Below are positions 41,501 to 49,669 of a stretch of DNA of 64,000 nucleotides, piece by piece (position 1 is the stretch's first letter; each line of letters begins with the position of its first letter). The notes below the pieces were generated by a model. It did not search any database. It worked only from the letters and a program-made list of their open reading frames with translations, and was not told the origin of the DNA. Source of the stretch: Spirometra erinaceieuropaei (taxonomy: Eukaryota > Platyhelminthes > Cestoda > Diphyllobothriidea > Diphyllobothriidae); contig CACRXP010000388.1 of assembly GCA_902702965.1 (NCBI GenBank), positions 534,321 to 598,320 of the forward strand. Reading direction: 5' to 3'. A program made the translations under genes and the position numbers.

Positions 41501-42091
41501 GTATCAAGTGTAAGTAGTAAGTAAGGCGGACTTCACTTAATTTCTCCTCGCGTATAGCCATTTCTTCTACCTTTGTAGGCAATGTGGCTACTCGTGGGTG
41601 TGACTTTTCGCAAGGCCCATTGTTTGCCTCTTCTCCCGGTTTTTAAACTTTGCGGTATTTTTTGCTTATTACGGACTGGCCTTGTGGTCGCCTTTCTGCG
41701 CATGCCTCATCAACTACGTATGACATTCATGTGTTGTTAAACGACTGTTTAACAGGCCTACCTGGCGCGACAGAACATCGCACATCAGGACTTCCTGGCG
41801 ATCCTGCTGCAGAACCTACCCACGCTGACTTCTCACCGATTCAACGACGGACTGAATGAGGACTCTCTTGCCACGGTAGATTTGACGAGCAAGATGTGCA
41901 GGGCTTGCCGTAGGTCCTGTCTCAGCAGACTCGTCTACGCCTGGCGTCTTAACCTGCCCCAGGCCGCAGTTAGTCAGAACTGGCCGCATCGACCCAACTG
42001 CTACTACGGTCGTAATTGTCGAACTCAGGTCAGCAGTTTGACGCACGCTCAACGGTACAACCACTGCTGTGAACAGACACGTTTCACCTAG
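29089..42091 (+). CDS. CHFR: CHFR E3 ubiquitin ligase (FHA-RING-Cys-rich-PBZ)
   Basis: CHFR is a nuclear E3 ubiquitin ligase of the early mitotic (antephase) checkpoint. It reads phospho-partners through its FHA domain and poly(ADP-ribose) through a C-terminal PBZ finger. Exons: 29089-29218, 29263-29356, 29396-29505, ~29577-29814, 29852-29927, 29970-30048, 30089-30147, 30194-30309, 31074-31141, 32396-32575, 35481-35551, 41756-42091. All junction phases agree, giving ~518 residues against ~660 in vertebrates. Seen in order: an FHA domain, a complete RING, a CHFR-type Cys-rich region and CYYGRNCRTQV...CEQTRF at the C-terminus. The start ATG at 29089 and the acceptor of exon 4 are the least certain points. 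Introns 1-7 are 37-80 nt; introns 8-11 are 0.8-6.2 kb and hold repeats. Gene identity is very secure. Confidence 0.93.
29577..30048 (+). CDS. CHFR: CHFR exons 4-6: linker and RING finger
   Basis: Exon 4 (start 29577 or 29586, end 29814) encodes a charged linker rich in Glu/Lys/Arg and then DLLTCSICDEIMYDCV. Exon 5 (29852-29927) gives SIQPCLHSYCRHCLLQW then NICPL. Exon 6 (29970-30048) starts CRCN and runs to IIDEYLKRHP. Joined, the RING has all eight ligands: C-x2-C, C-x-H-x2-C-x2-C, C-x2-C. The RING is split by introns of 37 nt (29815-29851) and 42 nt (29928-29969). The sequence after it matches the NHILNNLVEAYL-QHP helix of CHFR. Confidence 0.93.
30089..30309 (+). CDS. CHFR: CHFR exons 7-8: post-RING linker
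   Basis: Exon 7 (30089-30147) encodes SQKSAEEKEAIRRTLDSLQ. Exon 8 (30194-30309) encodes a Ser/Asn/Thr-rich disordered segment with VSDDSSNESQSS, comparable to the acidic-Ser stretch of vertebrate CHFR. Both have clean GT-AG borders (cctctcag, ctgcag|gtaatt, cctttcag, gcagc|gtaagt). Exon 8 ends two bases into a codon, matching exon 9. Confidence 0.85.
30310..31073 (+). other. CHFR intron 8
   Basis: 764 bp with a C-rich tract near 30540. The ORFs of 79-116 codons here have no supporting motif. Confidence 0.8.
31074..31141 (+). CDS. CHFR: CHFR exon 9: start of Cys-rich region
   Basis: The acceptor is gttaattgtag and the donor is ccacat|gtaagt. It encodes RVDLPPQNCDWCQAVLANSG, adding two Cys before the conserved block in exon 10. 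Phase 2 at the start and phase 1 at the end match both neighbours. Confidence 0.8.
31142..32395 (+). other. CHFR intron 9
   Basis: Contains a module M-like stretch (about 31725-31905). The 79-96 codon minus-strand ORFs overlap this repeat and are not genes. Confidence 0.7.
31725..31905 (+). repeat. Module M copy
   Basis: acaggtcgtgtgtatgtggt, a caccgggac block and gagagtgagtgagg in the order seen at 32.7 and 37.4 kb. Confidence 0.45.
32396..32575 (+). CDS. CHFR: CHFR exon 10: Cys-rich domain
   Basis: The acceptor is ctattccag and the donor is ttgacg|gtgagt. In frame with exon 9 it encodes CRSHIACACCNRRMPSPD, then QSTCCLCARSFCALLC and CLCNSSSC. The spacing matches SHALCTCCFQPMPD...QCAVCLQPFCHLYWGC of vertebrate CHFR, though the last part is diverged. 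This region packs against the PBZ finger in family structures. The 103-codon ORF at 32318 is another frame. Confidence 0.88.
32700..32945 (+). repeat. Module M copy
   Basis: Contains accaggtcgtgtgtgtggca, gggctgcttggctttgtcag, the gtagatgcaacgcaag block and ggggcacgcagtggaagtcg in the same order as 37.3-38.1 kb. Confidence 0.6.
33245..34030. mobile_element. Foldback element, copy 5
   Basis: The left end acagtaggtggcgtatcac is mirrored by gatacgccaactactgt-type sequence at the right end (34007-34025). The inner arms carry the tttcgttag...tgatt and tccgcctgagtaaccc words of the family. It lies inside CHFR intron 10. Confidence 0.7.
34460..34570 (-). repeat. SINE-like fragment
   Basis: The words ggcaaagacacggacactgg, gaatggtcatacctggcgca and tgcagtcattagc match the body of the tRNA-like repeat at 38627-38772. 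The tRNA-related end is lost or diverged here. Confidence 0.5.
35195..35390 (+). repeat. Module M, right part
   Basis: gagtgcggcagatgctgcgc, agtataaattaattcacgcc and a gcgctgtgcggcgcaggg block, as in the right part of module M. Confidence 0.5.
35481..35551 (+). CDS. CHFR: CHFR exon 11
   Basis: The acceptor is ttcgactcacag and the donor is gttttg|gtgagt. In the frame set by exon 10 it encodes LRVELPLPNPLLLWNPVESS then FVL. Joined to exon 12 this gives VESSFVLAYLARQNIAHQDF, parallel to ESDILKNYLATRGLTWKNML of vertebrate CHFR. The phase match on both sides supports it, although the exon is short. Confidence 0.78.
35665..35850 (+). mobile_element. Foldback element fragment, copy 6
   Basis: aaatctcatgaaatgttgac followed by ttccgaagtgttagttcaga matches the first ~70 bp of the foldback left end. 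Downstream similarity fades. Confidence 0.4.
35876..36955 (+). pseudogene. RTE-like retrotransposon 3' end with five C2H2 fingers
   Basis: The sequence enters at VATGSRRQGGPIRRYKDTL, the C-terminal tail after an RTE-type reverse transcriptase, so all upstream RT sequence is missing. It continues through WEELALDRPTWRRTVKTGAA to five zinc fingers. Finger 1 (CPRCQRTFRARIGLVGHL, ending in Cys) is near 36133. Fingers 2-5 (36410-36950) have C-x2-C-x12-H-x3-H with GLVGHLRIH or GLFGHMRIH. Between fingers 2-3 and 4-5 is the repeated GEPVPGA linker. The frame shifts once, most likely at the C6 run 36227-36232. The stop is at 36953-36955. The fingers probably bind nucleic acid for the element; that is inference. 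Confidence 0.82.
36956..38100 (+). repeat. 3' UTR of the RTE-zinc-finger element, with module M
   Basis: Follows the finger ORF directly and includes two ctctcacgcaagtg words, a GT microsatellite (37218-37240) and the fullest copy of module M (37345-38080). The same module follows the decayed copy at 40.1 kb and, inverted, the one at 52.8 kb. This is why I treat it as the element's 3' UTR. ORFs of up to 148 codons here are not genes. Confidence 0.6.
38521..40125 (+). pseudogene. RTE-zinc-finger retrotransposon, decayed copy
   Basis: NHFHLDCLRGMLKLTWKDRI at 38527 begins the post-RT region. After a SINE insertion it resumes with ILSIHALLMQIQLH, a stop, then SGHLARMDDERLSKRLFHDG (about 38815-38930). 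A frameshifted RRYKDTL-like and AIYKAN-like stretch follows (38950-39110). The finger region is decayed: GLVGHLLIY, EPVPRAPTYTH and NCPHCPRE are readable at 39815-39915. Many stops. It lies inside CHFR intron 11. Confidence 0.72.
38627..38772 (-). mobile_element. tRNA-derived SINE
   Basis: The minus strand begins GGGCTCGTGGCCCAGTGGTT, with box A (38755-38765, TGGCCCAGTGG), an anticodon-loop-like CTTCTAA (TCT, as in tRNA-Arg) and box B (38710-38722, GAGTTCGAGTCTC). The non-tRNA body continues to tgtctttgtcgg near 38627. It interrupts the retrotransposon frame between LKLTWKDRI and ILSIHAL. It is not a functional tRNA gene, since the acceptor stem has no matching 3' half. Confidence 0.7.
40160..40450 (+). 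repeat. Module M copy downstream of the decayed RTE-zinc-finger element
   Basis: gggtcgcgtatgtggc, gcgggctgtttagcttcatc, ttgacaccgggttcagg, gagagtgtggtagatgtagc and gagcacacggttgacatcgt, in module M order. Confidence 0.6.
40451..40980 (+). other. Unassigned part of CHFR intron 11
   Basis: G-rich tract near 40855-40868 and an inverted ACCCGGCG...CGCCGGGT pair at 40959-40977. No gene seen. Confidence 0.5.
40981..41520 (+). pseudogene. RTE-like (second family) retrotransposon C-terminal fragment
   Basis: An open frame at 41053-41481 (142 codons) encodes EDERKQEVFDHHCLRAIL, FVSSDTVRARCDNIASITQA, RRLKWFGYVLCR, ALDPAPLPHWRRGRGGRF, DMEVVLGPSVFGLRRW and AAADRHAWRGTV. This is the post-RT C-terminal region of a flatworm RTE-type endonuclease/reverse transcriptase and differs from the zinc-finger family. 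The RT and endonuclease parts are missing, so it is a 5'-truncated copy. The frame is intact and fairly young. Confidence 0.78.
41756..42091 (+). CDS. CHFR: CHFR last exon: C-terminal domain and PBZ finger
   Basis: The acceptor is gactgtttaacag; the stop TAG is at 42089-42091. Phase 0 matches exon 11. It encodes AYLARQNIAHQDFLAILLQN, then MCRACRRSCLSRLVYAWR, which parallels the CYCCGLRSFRELTYQYR strand of CHFR. It ends with the PAR-binding zinc finger RPNCYYGRNCRTQV, H in SLTHAQRYNH, and CCEQTRFT. The finger's two Cys and two His are present. This exon alone identifies the gene. Confidence 0.95.
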   Translation, partial: AYLARQNIAHQDFLAILLQNLPTLTSHRFNDGLNEDSLATVDLTSKMCRACRRSCLSRLVYAWRLNLPQAAVSQNWPHRPNCYYGRNCRTQVSSLTHAQRYNHCCEQTRFT

Positions 42092-43475
42092 ATCTTGTTC
42101 ACTCTCACTCCACCTTTGGCCTTATCACCCTGACTTCAGTCTTTCGAGCATACACAATTCCCAGGCCTCAAACTGTGATTTACCACACACCCACACACAC
42201 GACTCTTACTCTTTCCACTCATAGATGGGTTACTCTTTATGTTATATACACCTTATTTGTTATTTCAACTGTGTTCCCTGAATGCGTTATTTTTGTCTTG
42301 TGAAGAGAAAAAACTTTTAGCTAGTAAACATGACAGTTTTATAAGCGTGCGCTTTTCCGAAATCTTTTTTGTCCAAACATGTAAGCTTACAACCTTCTCC
42401 ATAAAATTTACAGGAAGGGCTGGATCGGGAACTCTCCTCGGCCATCAAATGAAGCCAGGGATGCACTGATTGGATGAGATCCAACCAATCAGTCAACAGC
42501 AACATCAGTACTTTAAAATCCGCCAGTCATCGAGGGGATCAGTCAGGAATTTTCTTTCTGTGGAATATGCAACCGGTGACCTATTTGGCTCACTGGGCCA
42601 GGCAATATCTGACTGAAGTAAATAATAATTTCGGCTTTACTGTGGTGCTGTCGTTAACACGGGTCGGCATACTCTCGCACTGATTCTGAATAACTAGACC
42701 GTGATGTCTCGACGGGTGGATGAGAGAGATGGAGGGCTGGCGTACCACACGGCTCACCCTTGCTCCGGAGTCAACCACGTTGTTGTGGTTAGGATCTTAC
42801 TCGATCCCATTCTGTCCGCCCACCAGCTTGCTACTGGCGACAAAGAGCGTTGTGCCTTAGGACAATTACCACGTATAATACGTAAGCAGCTCACTAGGAG
42901 TGCGACAGGCCAGACGCAGACACCTGTTTCACTGCCGTTAACGATCATGGACCATATGAAGTGCTGATGACGTGATCCCAGCATTTGTTTAAGGTACCTT
43001 TTCCAAGCCCATCTCCTGCGATGGGGTAGGCAGTACTACCCCGGAATGTTGCGGCCTAGACATCCCAGACGGTCGCCTAAATCCACTATGGATCACGACC
43101 TTGTTTAGTGAAGAGCGACGCGAGTTAGACCGAACCTCCCAGGAGATTTCATTTTGCCCTCTCCATAGGAATTTTCGAGGTGAAAGGGGGAAGGGCGGGA
43201 GGCCGAGACCTGGGGATGGGAACAGAACTACCGGGTGTAGGATCGCACGCAGCATTGAATATCCCCATCTGGTTGGACCCATCGGTCGACGCGGTTACCT
43301 GGGTGTCGTGGAGAGACAGAGCTTAGCCTCGAGGAGACACAGATGAGATTTGGGGGCCTGTTAATGATCGTGAGTACCAGTTATCATTTTCATCGTGCTA
43401 CCTGCCACTCTTGCACGGGTGTCCTAACCGGGCACCGCGACATATCCACGACAAATCAGCGCCTTTCCCATTATC
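42092..43475. other. CHFR 3' flank and intergenic sequence
   Basis: No clear AATAAA near the stop. A CA-rich tract lies at 42182-42201. Nothing else recognised. Confidence 0.5.
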
Positions 43476-43479
43476 ATAA

Positions 43480-43745
43480 ACTTGACGCGCTATGATTCGT
43501 GGCTTGGAAGATTGCCAACTGATGGGATAAGTCGACCTTCAGGGGAGTACTTTGGCATGACTGGACAACTGAGAGTCAGACCGCAATTTGGCCCTTTCGG
43601 CACTCTTACCCACCTGAGATCTGAGCCGCCATCGCGAAAACCTAGTACTTTCTGCAGGTACCAGGTCGTGGATGTGGCACGCGCAGACGAGCTGCTTAGA
43701 TCTGTCAACGGCTACGCTCGTACCCACTTGCGGTTGTCTTGACAT
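43480..43745 (+). repeat. Module M, left part
   Basis: gtggcttggaagattgccaa, ctgagagtcagaccgcaatt, ctgagatctgagccgc, accaggtcgtggatgtggca and acgagctgcttagatctgtc, closely parallel to 37565-37700 and 37365-37400. The foldback element starts just after it. Confidence 0.65.
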
Positions 43746-43759
43746 TGTCTTACCACCGT

Positions 43760-44735
43760 AGCTCTAGTAAGTGGGCCAACTCATGAAATGTCAATCGAAA
43801 TTTCGAAAATCGTTTTCATTTTTAAAAGATCAATTAAGTGGGGTTGTAAAACTAGTAATCATGCAGCTTAATTCTATAATAATTCAGTTACCCTAGGGTG
43901 CTGGCTTTCGAACGAATCTCTCCCCGGCTGCATGTAAAAACTACACTGTAAAAAAATGGTTACTTCAGTAGTATGCATTTTTCTCATTAATTTTCTATAC
44001 CCCTAAAAGTTCAATTATATTTCATGGAAACATGAATAAAAATACTTATTCTTTTGCTCATTCGGCAGATGACTACATCTTCTTTGCATTTCATTGTCAA
44101 AGGCAACGTATAATTCGATTTTCAAAAACATTTCCAATTCCCAAATAAGTTGGACCTGTCTTGCCACTACACTTAGATTCAGGGTTTCCAAACTACCAGC
44201 CGTTTATTTTCCGCGGGCGGAAAACCATGCATTTCTCTACGATATTAATAGGAGAACATGTGGGGTTCATAAAATTTAGCAAAGGATTTGATCCATATTG
44301 TTAACTTTACAAGCTACATTGGTAACTGTAGAGACATGACGATTTATTAACAGCCATTTCACGGTATTTAAAAGTCCCGCAATTAGAAACTTTTTCAAAA
44401 CCGAATTATGTCCCCCCTTCGAGCATAAAATTAGAAGACGTAGTTATCTACCGAATGCGTGAAAGAATGAATATTGTTATGCATGTCTTCCGTGAAATAT
44501 AATTGGATTTTTAAGGGCATCGAAAATCAATGAGATTAATTCAAGCTACTCAAGCAGTCATTTTTCTCAGAGTGTAGGTTTTGCATACAGCCGCAGTGAA
44601 GTTCGTTCGAAATTATGTTGCAGGCTAACCAGTTTTAGAACCCTACTTAATCAATCTTTTCGAAGCGAAAACGCATTTCGGAATTTCAGTTGACAATTTC
44701 ATGAGTTAGCCCACCTACTTTAGGTGAGCGAAGGA
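43760..44735. mobile_element. Foldback element, copy 7 (complete)
   Basis: The left end agtgggccaactcatgaaat (from 43769) faces the right end aatttcatgagttagcccac (44695-44714), near-perfect reverse complements. The inner arms mirror each other out to ~360 bp. The total of ~975 bp matches copy 1. Module M sequence flanks both sides (43480-43745 and 44735-44850). Confidence 0.78.
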
Positions 44736-44850
44736 GGGGAAAATTTGGTTGGTACTGCGCAAGTCAGTTTCTCTATAAATTAAATCATGTACAAGTCTCC
44801 GGTGATGGTCACGCGGTATATATCGTCACCTACGACGGTCGAACTTGTAC
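44735..44850 (+). repeat. Module M, right part
   Basis: tactgcgcaagtcagt, ctctataaattaaatcatgt and the cacctacgacggtcgaactt block continue module M after foldback copy 7. Confidence 0.5.
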
Positions 44851-45840
44851 TCTATGATCTCAGTGGAGTTTCGGTTGGATGGTTCGTACGCGCAAACGAA
44901 TAGTTGGTAGAAATAATTGCTAACCGTCAATAATAAAACCTGCCTTTCGAAATGCCATGATGACTCATCCTTTCTTCGCCAGGCTGAAGAAGTCACACTG
45001 TCCAGATTACGTTCCTGTGACTTCGTTATTTATCTCTCGGGAGACATTGTCCTGACCTTTATAGTTTCAAACTACGCCATGCTTTAGAGGTGCGTACAGC
45101 AGAGAACTAAATATGCGACGATTTTCTAAAACGAATATTGGAACCCCCGGCGTGAATCCACGTACCAATAAGCCTTTTGCGATTGCTGGTAGAGCCCTGA
45201 TCAATAGATTCTCGTTCCCATGAGGGAGTGTGTCCACGATTCGCAGCGGATGGTTTTTTTGTTGTTGGAGGCGGCTTCTTCAATAAGAGTCCGTCGCTGG
45301 TCACAAACCCTTAATCATATTTGGAATATCCGTCAATTTGATGCGTCTGAAGTATGTTTGCTTAAGATTTTCTCATCGTTCGTTCGGACCGGTTGTACTC
45401 AGTTGAAGGGCTGAGAATCAGAAATGCAGCAGTCAAGTTTGCCAAACGCAAAAAGCTTTTGTTATTACTATTAGCTCAACCGAATGTTATCGCACTTGCA
45501 TGCCTACCGCCTGTAGTGGAGCACTTTGCCTGCCCTATTCACAATGTAATCTTGGGTTGCTGCATTACGCGTGGCAGCGCCAACCAAAATCGTGATTGCG
45601 TCATTCACACGACACGACATGCTATTGGCCCATGGTTCAAGCAACAGAATATGGAGGTTTGCACATAAAATAATGTAGCCAGAGCAACGTCAGCAGCGTG
45701 AGCTGGGGTACATATTCGCACTGGAATTGGTGCTCCCAGATCAGATTGGGGTCTCATGACAACTGGATCCGTTCATATAGCCCCAGGCACACCAGCATGA
45801 GAAAGAGATGATCTGTCTAGATTGAGACCGACTTCTAGAG
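44851..45840. other. Unassigned intergenic sequence
   Basis: Short ORFs only, no recognised family. Confidence 0.5.
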
Positions 45841-46510
45841 ACACGCTGATGAAGCTCGTACGGAAAACCATACACTTCTCTACGGTATTAATAGGAAACC
45901 GTATGGGGCTCTTAAAATTTAACAGTATATTTGAGCCATATTGCTAACGTTTAAAGCCACATTGGTAAATGCAGAGACATGACGTTTTATGAACGGCCGT
46001 TTCACGGTATAAAAAAATCACACAATTAGAAAGTTTTTTAAAGCAATATTATACCCTTCCTTCGAGTATAAAATTGACATAGTTAGACCCGCGACCCACG
46101 TGAACCTGGGCTTTGAACTGGAAAATAGAGTCAAACGACTGCGACGCTGTCTGTCGTGAAGAGGAATATCTGTTCCCACTGAAGTGTTGTCCTGCGGTTT
46201 GACTGTATTACGAAACTGTGCACGTCGTGTTCTGTCTTGGACTTCCACTAAGAGTCCTGGTGGAACATTCGACCTACTTAAATATGCTATCTCATTAAAT
46301 GCTGACTGAAATTCCGAAACGTGATTCAATTTCAAAAGATTACTTTAGTAGGGTTGTAACATCTGTTACAATGTACTATAATGTTAAGATGTTCCAGTCG
46401 CGTCCGGATATCGGCTTTTGAATGAGTTTCATGTCGACCGCCTGCATAAACTATATTTTGTAAAAAAATGACAGCTTAATTTGCGTGAATTTTTGCCATT
46501 GACCGCACCC
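45841..46510. mobile_element. Foldback element pieces, copy 8 (rearranged)
   Basis: 45845-46080 matches the central part of copy 7 (cggaaaaccatacacttctc, aataggaaaccgtatgggg). 46275-46510 matches a left arm (ctcattaaatgctgactgaa, ggatatcggcttttgaatga). The order differs from an intact element, so it has been rearranged or two fragments abut. Confidence 0.6.
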
Positions 46511-46990
46511 TAACTTCTAGAGCGTATCCTGTCCAAGTGGACAGAATAAACTGCTGAAATAAGTTCGCTAGTGAGATTATGGAGAGTATCGTCATGCCAG
46601 ATAAGAAAAATGTCTTTTTTCGTTAAAATGGAATCAGTCCGGACATAAAAGACCCAGCAGGCCTAAGTAAACTTCCTACGATGAGGCCGTAAACACAGTT
46701 GGCGACTCAACTGCATCTTACCCTTAGGTGGCGACGGAAGAAATTTAATTTGACAATAGATTATGAAGGAAAGGGAGACTCCTGGCAGAGGAACTCAAAA
46801 AAGTAATCTCCTGTATATTACATTTGTTGCTGTGGACATCTTGGAAGCAACACGACACTATGCCGCTAGTGCGACAAATTGCCTCTGGGTGTCGTCGTCA
46901 TTATGAGCAAATCTCGATTGCTTCCCATTTTCTGACAAATATATGAAGATAGCATCGTTACTTGCTAACTGAAAGTAGATAACCCAGTGT
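46511..46990. other. Unassigned sequence
   Basis: No gene or repeat recognised. Confidence 0.5.
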
Positions 46991-46994
46991 CTTT

Positions 46995-47130
46995 AACTAG
47001 GCAGACGGCTCAGAAGAAGGTGCGATCGCTGGGACAAGAGATTTATCAGCCTAACGTTTCGGATTCTCAATCGAACCCGTCACCAGGGGCAGTCACAGAA
47101 AAGGGTAGTCGAGACAGTATTCATAGGACG
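46995..47130 (-). repeat. Penelope-like element tail, solo
   Basis: cgatcgctgggacaagag, ttatcagcctaacgtttcgg and gattctcaatcgaacccgtc match the tail at 7965-8030. No coding part adjoins it. Confidence 0.6.
47050..47090 (-). ncRNA. Hammerhead-like motif (core mutated)
   Basis: Minus strand CTGGTGA (47080-47086; the consensus CTGANGA has A where this has G), a perfect GGGTTC/GAATCC helix II, GAAA (47057-47060) and CGTT. The self-complementary ACGU helix III is kept, but the core change should abolish cleavage. Confidence 0.45.
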
Positions 47131-47780
47131 CAGTAGCTTGACAACCACATGCTTAAAATGCTTAGCAACACTCGCGTTCATTGCTGGGGTTCGTATTTGT
47201 TGCGATAATTGCTTGTTTGTCCGTACCTGAGCCGTTAATTGCCGTGAATTTCTCATCGTTGTTAATTTTTTACTTTACGACTACCCGGCAGTTTGGCTTA
47301 CTGTCACCGGAACTGTTGATCGTGCGAGCCCTGTCCTGGTGATTAATTATTTGGCCCAGGCAAAATCGCAGCACAAAATATGGAGGCGGAAGGTCATTGT
47401 GCTTGTTAACTGAATGCGGGCCGGTGAAGCATGACTCAGGCAGTTCGCATCTCACGTGGTTATCAATTTCTGTGAGAATTTTGGCCTCGTCAAACTAGAG
47501 TCACGATTTGAGAGCTAGCGTCATCCCTTCCCACCGCTGCTGCATTTTCGGCCATTAGCGTTCGGAGTAATCCCCCAGTTCCTCTGACGAAATTGTTTTG
47601 CCCACAACTGCGCCAGATCCGGTAACCGACTTCGTACGTTTACTGCCGTGACATTAGGTCCTACGACCCCATGACTTGGCATCAGATGGCTGCCTCCGGT
47701 TTGTGTGCATCTCCAACTCCGGACGGTGTGAGAAGGTGGCTGTAAGTTTTTACTTGTTTGGTAGCAAATAACGTCGTCTT
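47131..47780. other. Unassigned sequence
   Basis: No gene or recognised repeat. Confidence 0.5.
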
Positions 47781-47784
47781 TACC

Positions 47785-48345
47785 TTTCATACTCGAAGAA
47801 AGAGTATACTTAAGCTTTGATAAAATTTCCCAATCCCCGAATAATTTTGAGCCTGATCAGCTGTTGTATTGACGTTTGGCGATTTCAGTCTACAAGGTGC
47901 ATGCCTTCCGCGTAAGAAAAATCACATATTACTTTAAGTCCTTAAGAAGAAATCATATAGAGTTCATAAAATTTCGCCATGGATGCTCAGTATGTCATTT
48001 ACTCTACGGGGAGCATTAGTACACGGACAGGTACGATGAACATTCCACTGTCTTAAAAAATCTCATACATCGAAACATTTTAGAACCGAAGAGTGCCGAC
48101 ATGATTTGCTACAAAAACTTAAATTTATAAAATTTATGAAAATGCAGACTACATCAGTAGTCGTTTTTTACCATGTGGAGTTTTTGCATGAGGCCGAAAA
48201 GAAGCGTATTCAAAACCCAACATCCTGGCGAGTCCGAAACATCACGGAAGTACGTCGCGAGTTCATCAGTATCACAGCCCGACCCAAGTAATCATTCTTG
48301 ATCGGAAACGCATTTTAGAATTTCGGTTAAAACTTCATTCACTGG
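47785..48345. mobile_element. Foldback element, copy 9 (partial)
   Basis: ttcccaatccccgaataatt through gagcctgatcagctgttgta matches positions 585-625 of copy 1. The right arm (catcctggcgagtccgaaac, atcattcttgatcggaaacg) matches 1070-1160. The outer left arm is missing. Confidence 0.7.
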
Positions 48346-48489
48346 TAATTCCAATGACATAGAACATTACACTCTTTTATTTTATATTCTTAGAAAATAA
48401 AATAGTTTCACGGATGGAAGCGAATATGCGAATCCCAGGTTCTTGTTGTAAAGAAGATGAAGATCCGATCTCTGGGACAGTGGGTTTAT

Positions 48490-48534
48490 TAGTCTGAGCT
48501 TTCGGTCTCGTACAGGAGGCCATCGTCAGAGACT
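48490..48534 (-). ncRNA. Hammerhead-ribozyme-like motif, left arm
   Basis: Minus strand CTGACGA (48523-48529, fits CTGANGA), a 6-bp helix II with one mismatch (GGCCTC/GAGACC), GAAA (48500-48503) and GCTC. AGTCT before the core is the exact complement of AGACT after the predicted site. Helix III is AGCU, self-complementary. Confidence 0.6.
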
Positions 48535-48643
48535 GTGAGAAGGCAACATCAAATGAGCGGTTTTTGTAGTCACGCCATGAAGGGGGGAGGAGAGAATTGA
48601 ATGCAGCGGGTGGTATTCTCGATAAGTTGCGTCCCACGCCGTC

Positions 48644-49660
48644 TCACGATGGCGTGACTGTGTACACCCTTGGCTGGAAATTGGGTCTCGCCCCTTGGCC
48701 GCGGGAACGGAGCGCGTCATAGCAGGGGGGTATTTCAACGTGCCTGTTGATAGAGTTGGTGCCAGACACCCAGGCCTCTAACAGTTCACGTCCTGTCTTA
48801 TTGCTGGCCCGCGCCACTATCCGCATGCTCGCAAAGTTGAATTCGTGGCCTTCCTCCAGGGTGTGTGTGGCGATCTGAGACAACGGGTCGCCTCTCCGGA
48901 CCGCGCGTTTGTGCTCCGTTATTCGTGAGCTAGGCGAGGGCAGTCCCGACATGGGATCTGATAGTCGACGCCCGATTGTTCACCCACGTCTAGGCGATCC
49001 TTCACTTGCATGATTTTGCTGCGCATGGTCGCTGTCGGACGGTGAGCGATACCCACGCCGAGCTCTCCAGCAATACGTTCCATCGCTTCGGATACGTTCT
49101 TTATATATGGCAGAGGGTGCCAGAGTTTTGGCGGCTCTCCTCCGTTTTTTCGCCGTGGGCGCCTGCGGAGGCAGCGGCTGACGAAGCTGTTCGGGTATCC
49201 ATTCCTTGCCAGTTGGTCCCGAAGATGCCGAAGTTCTCGTACTCGTCCCTCTGGTTCACTGCAGTGCGTTTTTACCCTCTGGAAGAGTGTCCTAACACAG
49301 CTGCGTTTATGAGCCATTGGGTGGTTACTGTGGTAGTTGAGAATCTGAGTCGTGTTAGTCGCCTTTCTGTACACCGTGGTGTTGAGTTCGCCGTTGGGTG
49401 TGCGTGTGATGCGAACGTCAAGGAAAGGCAGCTGTTCGGTATGCTCTTCTTCCCTTGTGAACTGAATGTCTGGGAAGATGCCGTTGAGCAGGTCTTGGAA
49501 GTCGGCCAGTCTGCTCCTTTCAATTATGACGAACGTGTCGTCCACGTACCGGCGCCAAAATGCAGGTTCATAGTGGTCGAAGGCGACTTTTTCCAGTTCC
49601 TGCAGGACTAGTTCTGCAACCAGGCTGGATATTGGCGAACCCATCGGCGTTCCTTTGATC
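48644..49660 (-). pseudogene. Penelope-like RT (3' part) and GIY-YIG endonuclease, broken
   Basis: The minus-strand ORF 49644-48919 starts in the GTPMGSPISSLVAELVLQEL motif and has YVDDTFVI (YVDD at residues 33-36) and QLPFLDVRITR, typical Penelope-type RT. The N-terminal RT is missing. After YQIPCRDCPR the frame breaks, and the GIY-YIG signature expected there (about ten residues) is absent. The endonuclease remainder (48952-48644) continues ITEHKRAVRRGDPLSQIATH, EEGHEFNFASMRIVA, KTGRELLEAWVSG and SINRHVEIPPCYD. Penelope-like elements use RT plus GIY-YIG endonuclease for insertion; this copy cannot. Confidence 0.85.
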
Positions 49661-49669
49661 TGCTCGTAT

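Larger units (their letters stand above)
35552..41755 (+). other. CHFR intron 11, 6.2 kb, mostly retrotransposons
   Basis: Contains, in order: a foldback fragment, an RTE-zinc-finger copy with its 3' UTR, a second and more decayed copy interrupted by a SINE, module M, and the 3' end of another RTE-like family. All of these recognisable elements except the SINE lie in the same sense as CHFR. Confidence 0.8.

Noticed and set aside
49006..49611. 201-codon + frame
   Set aside because: Antisense shadow of the Penelope-like RT/endonuclease frame.
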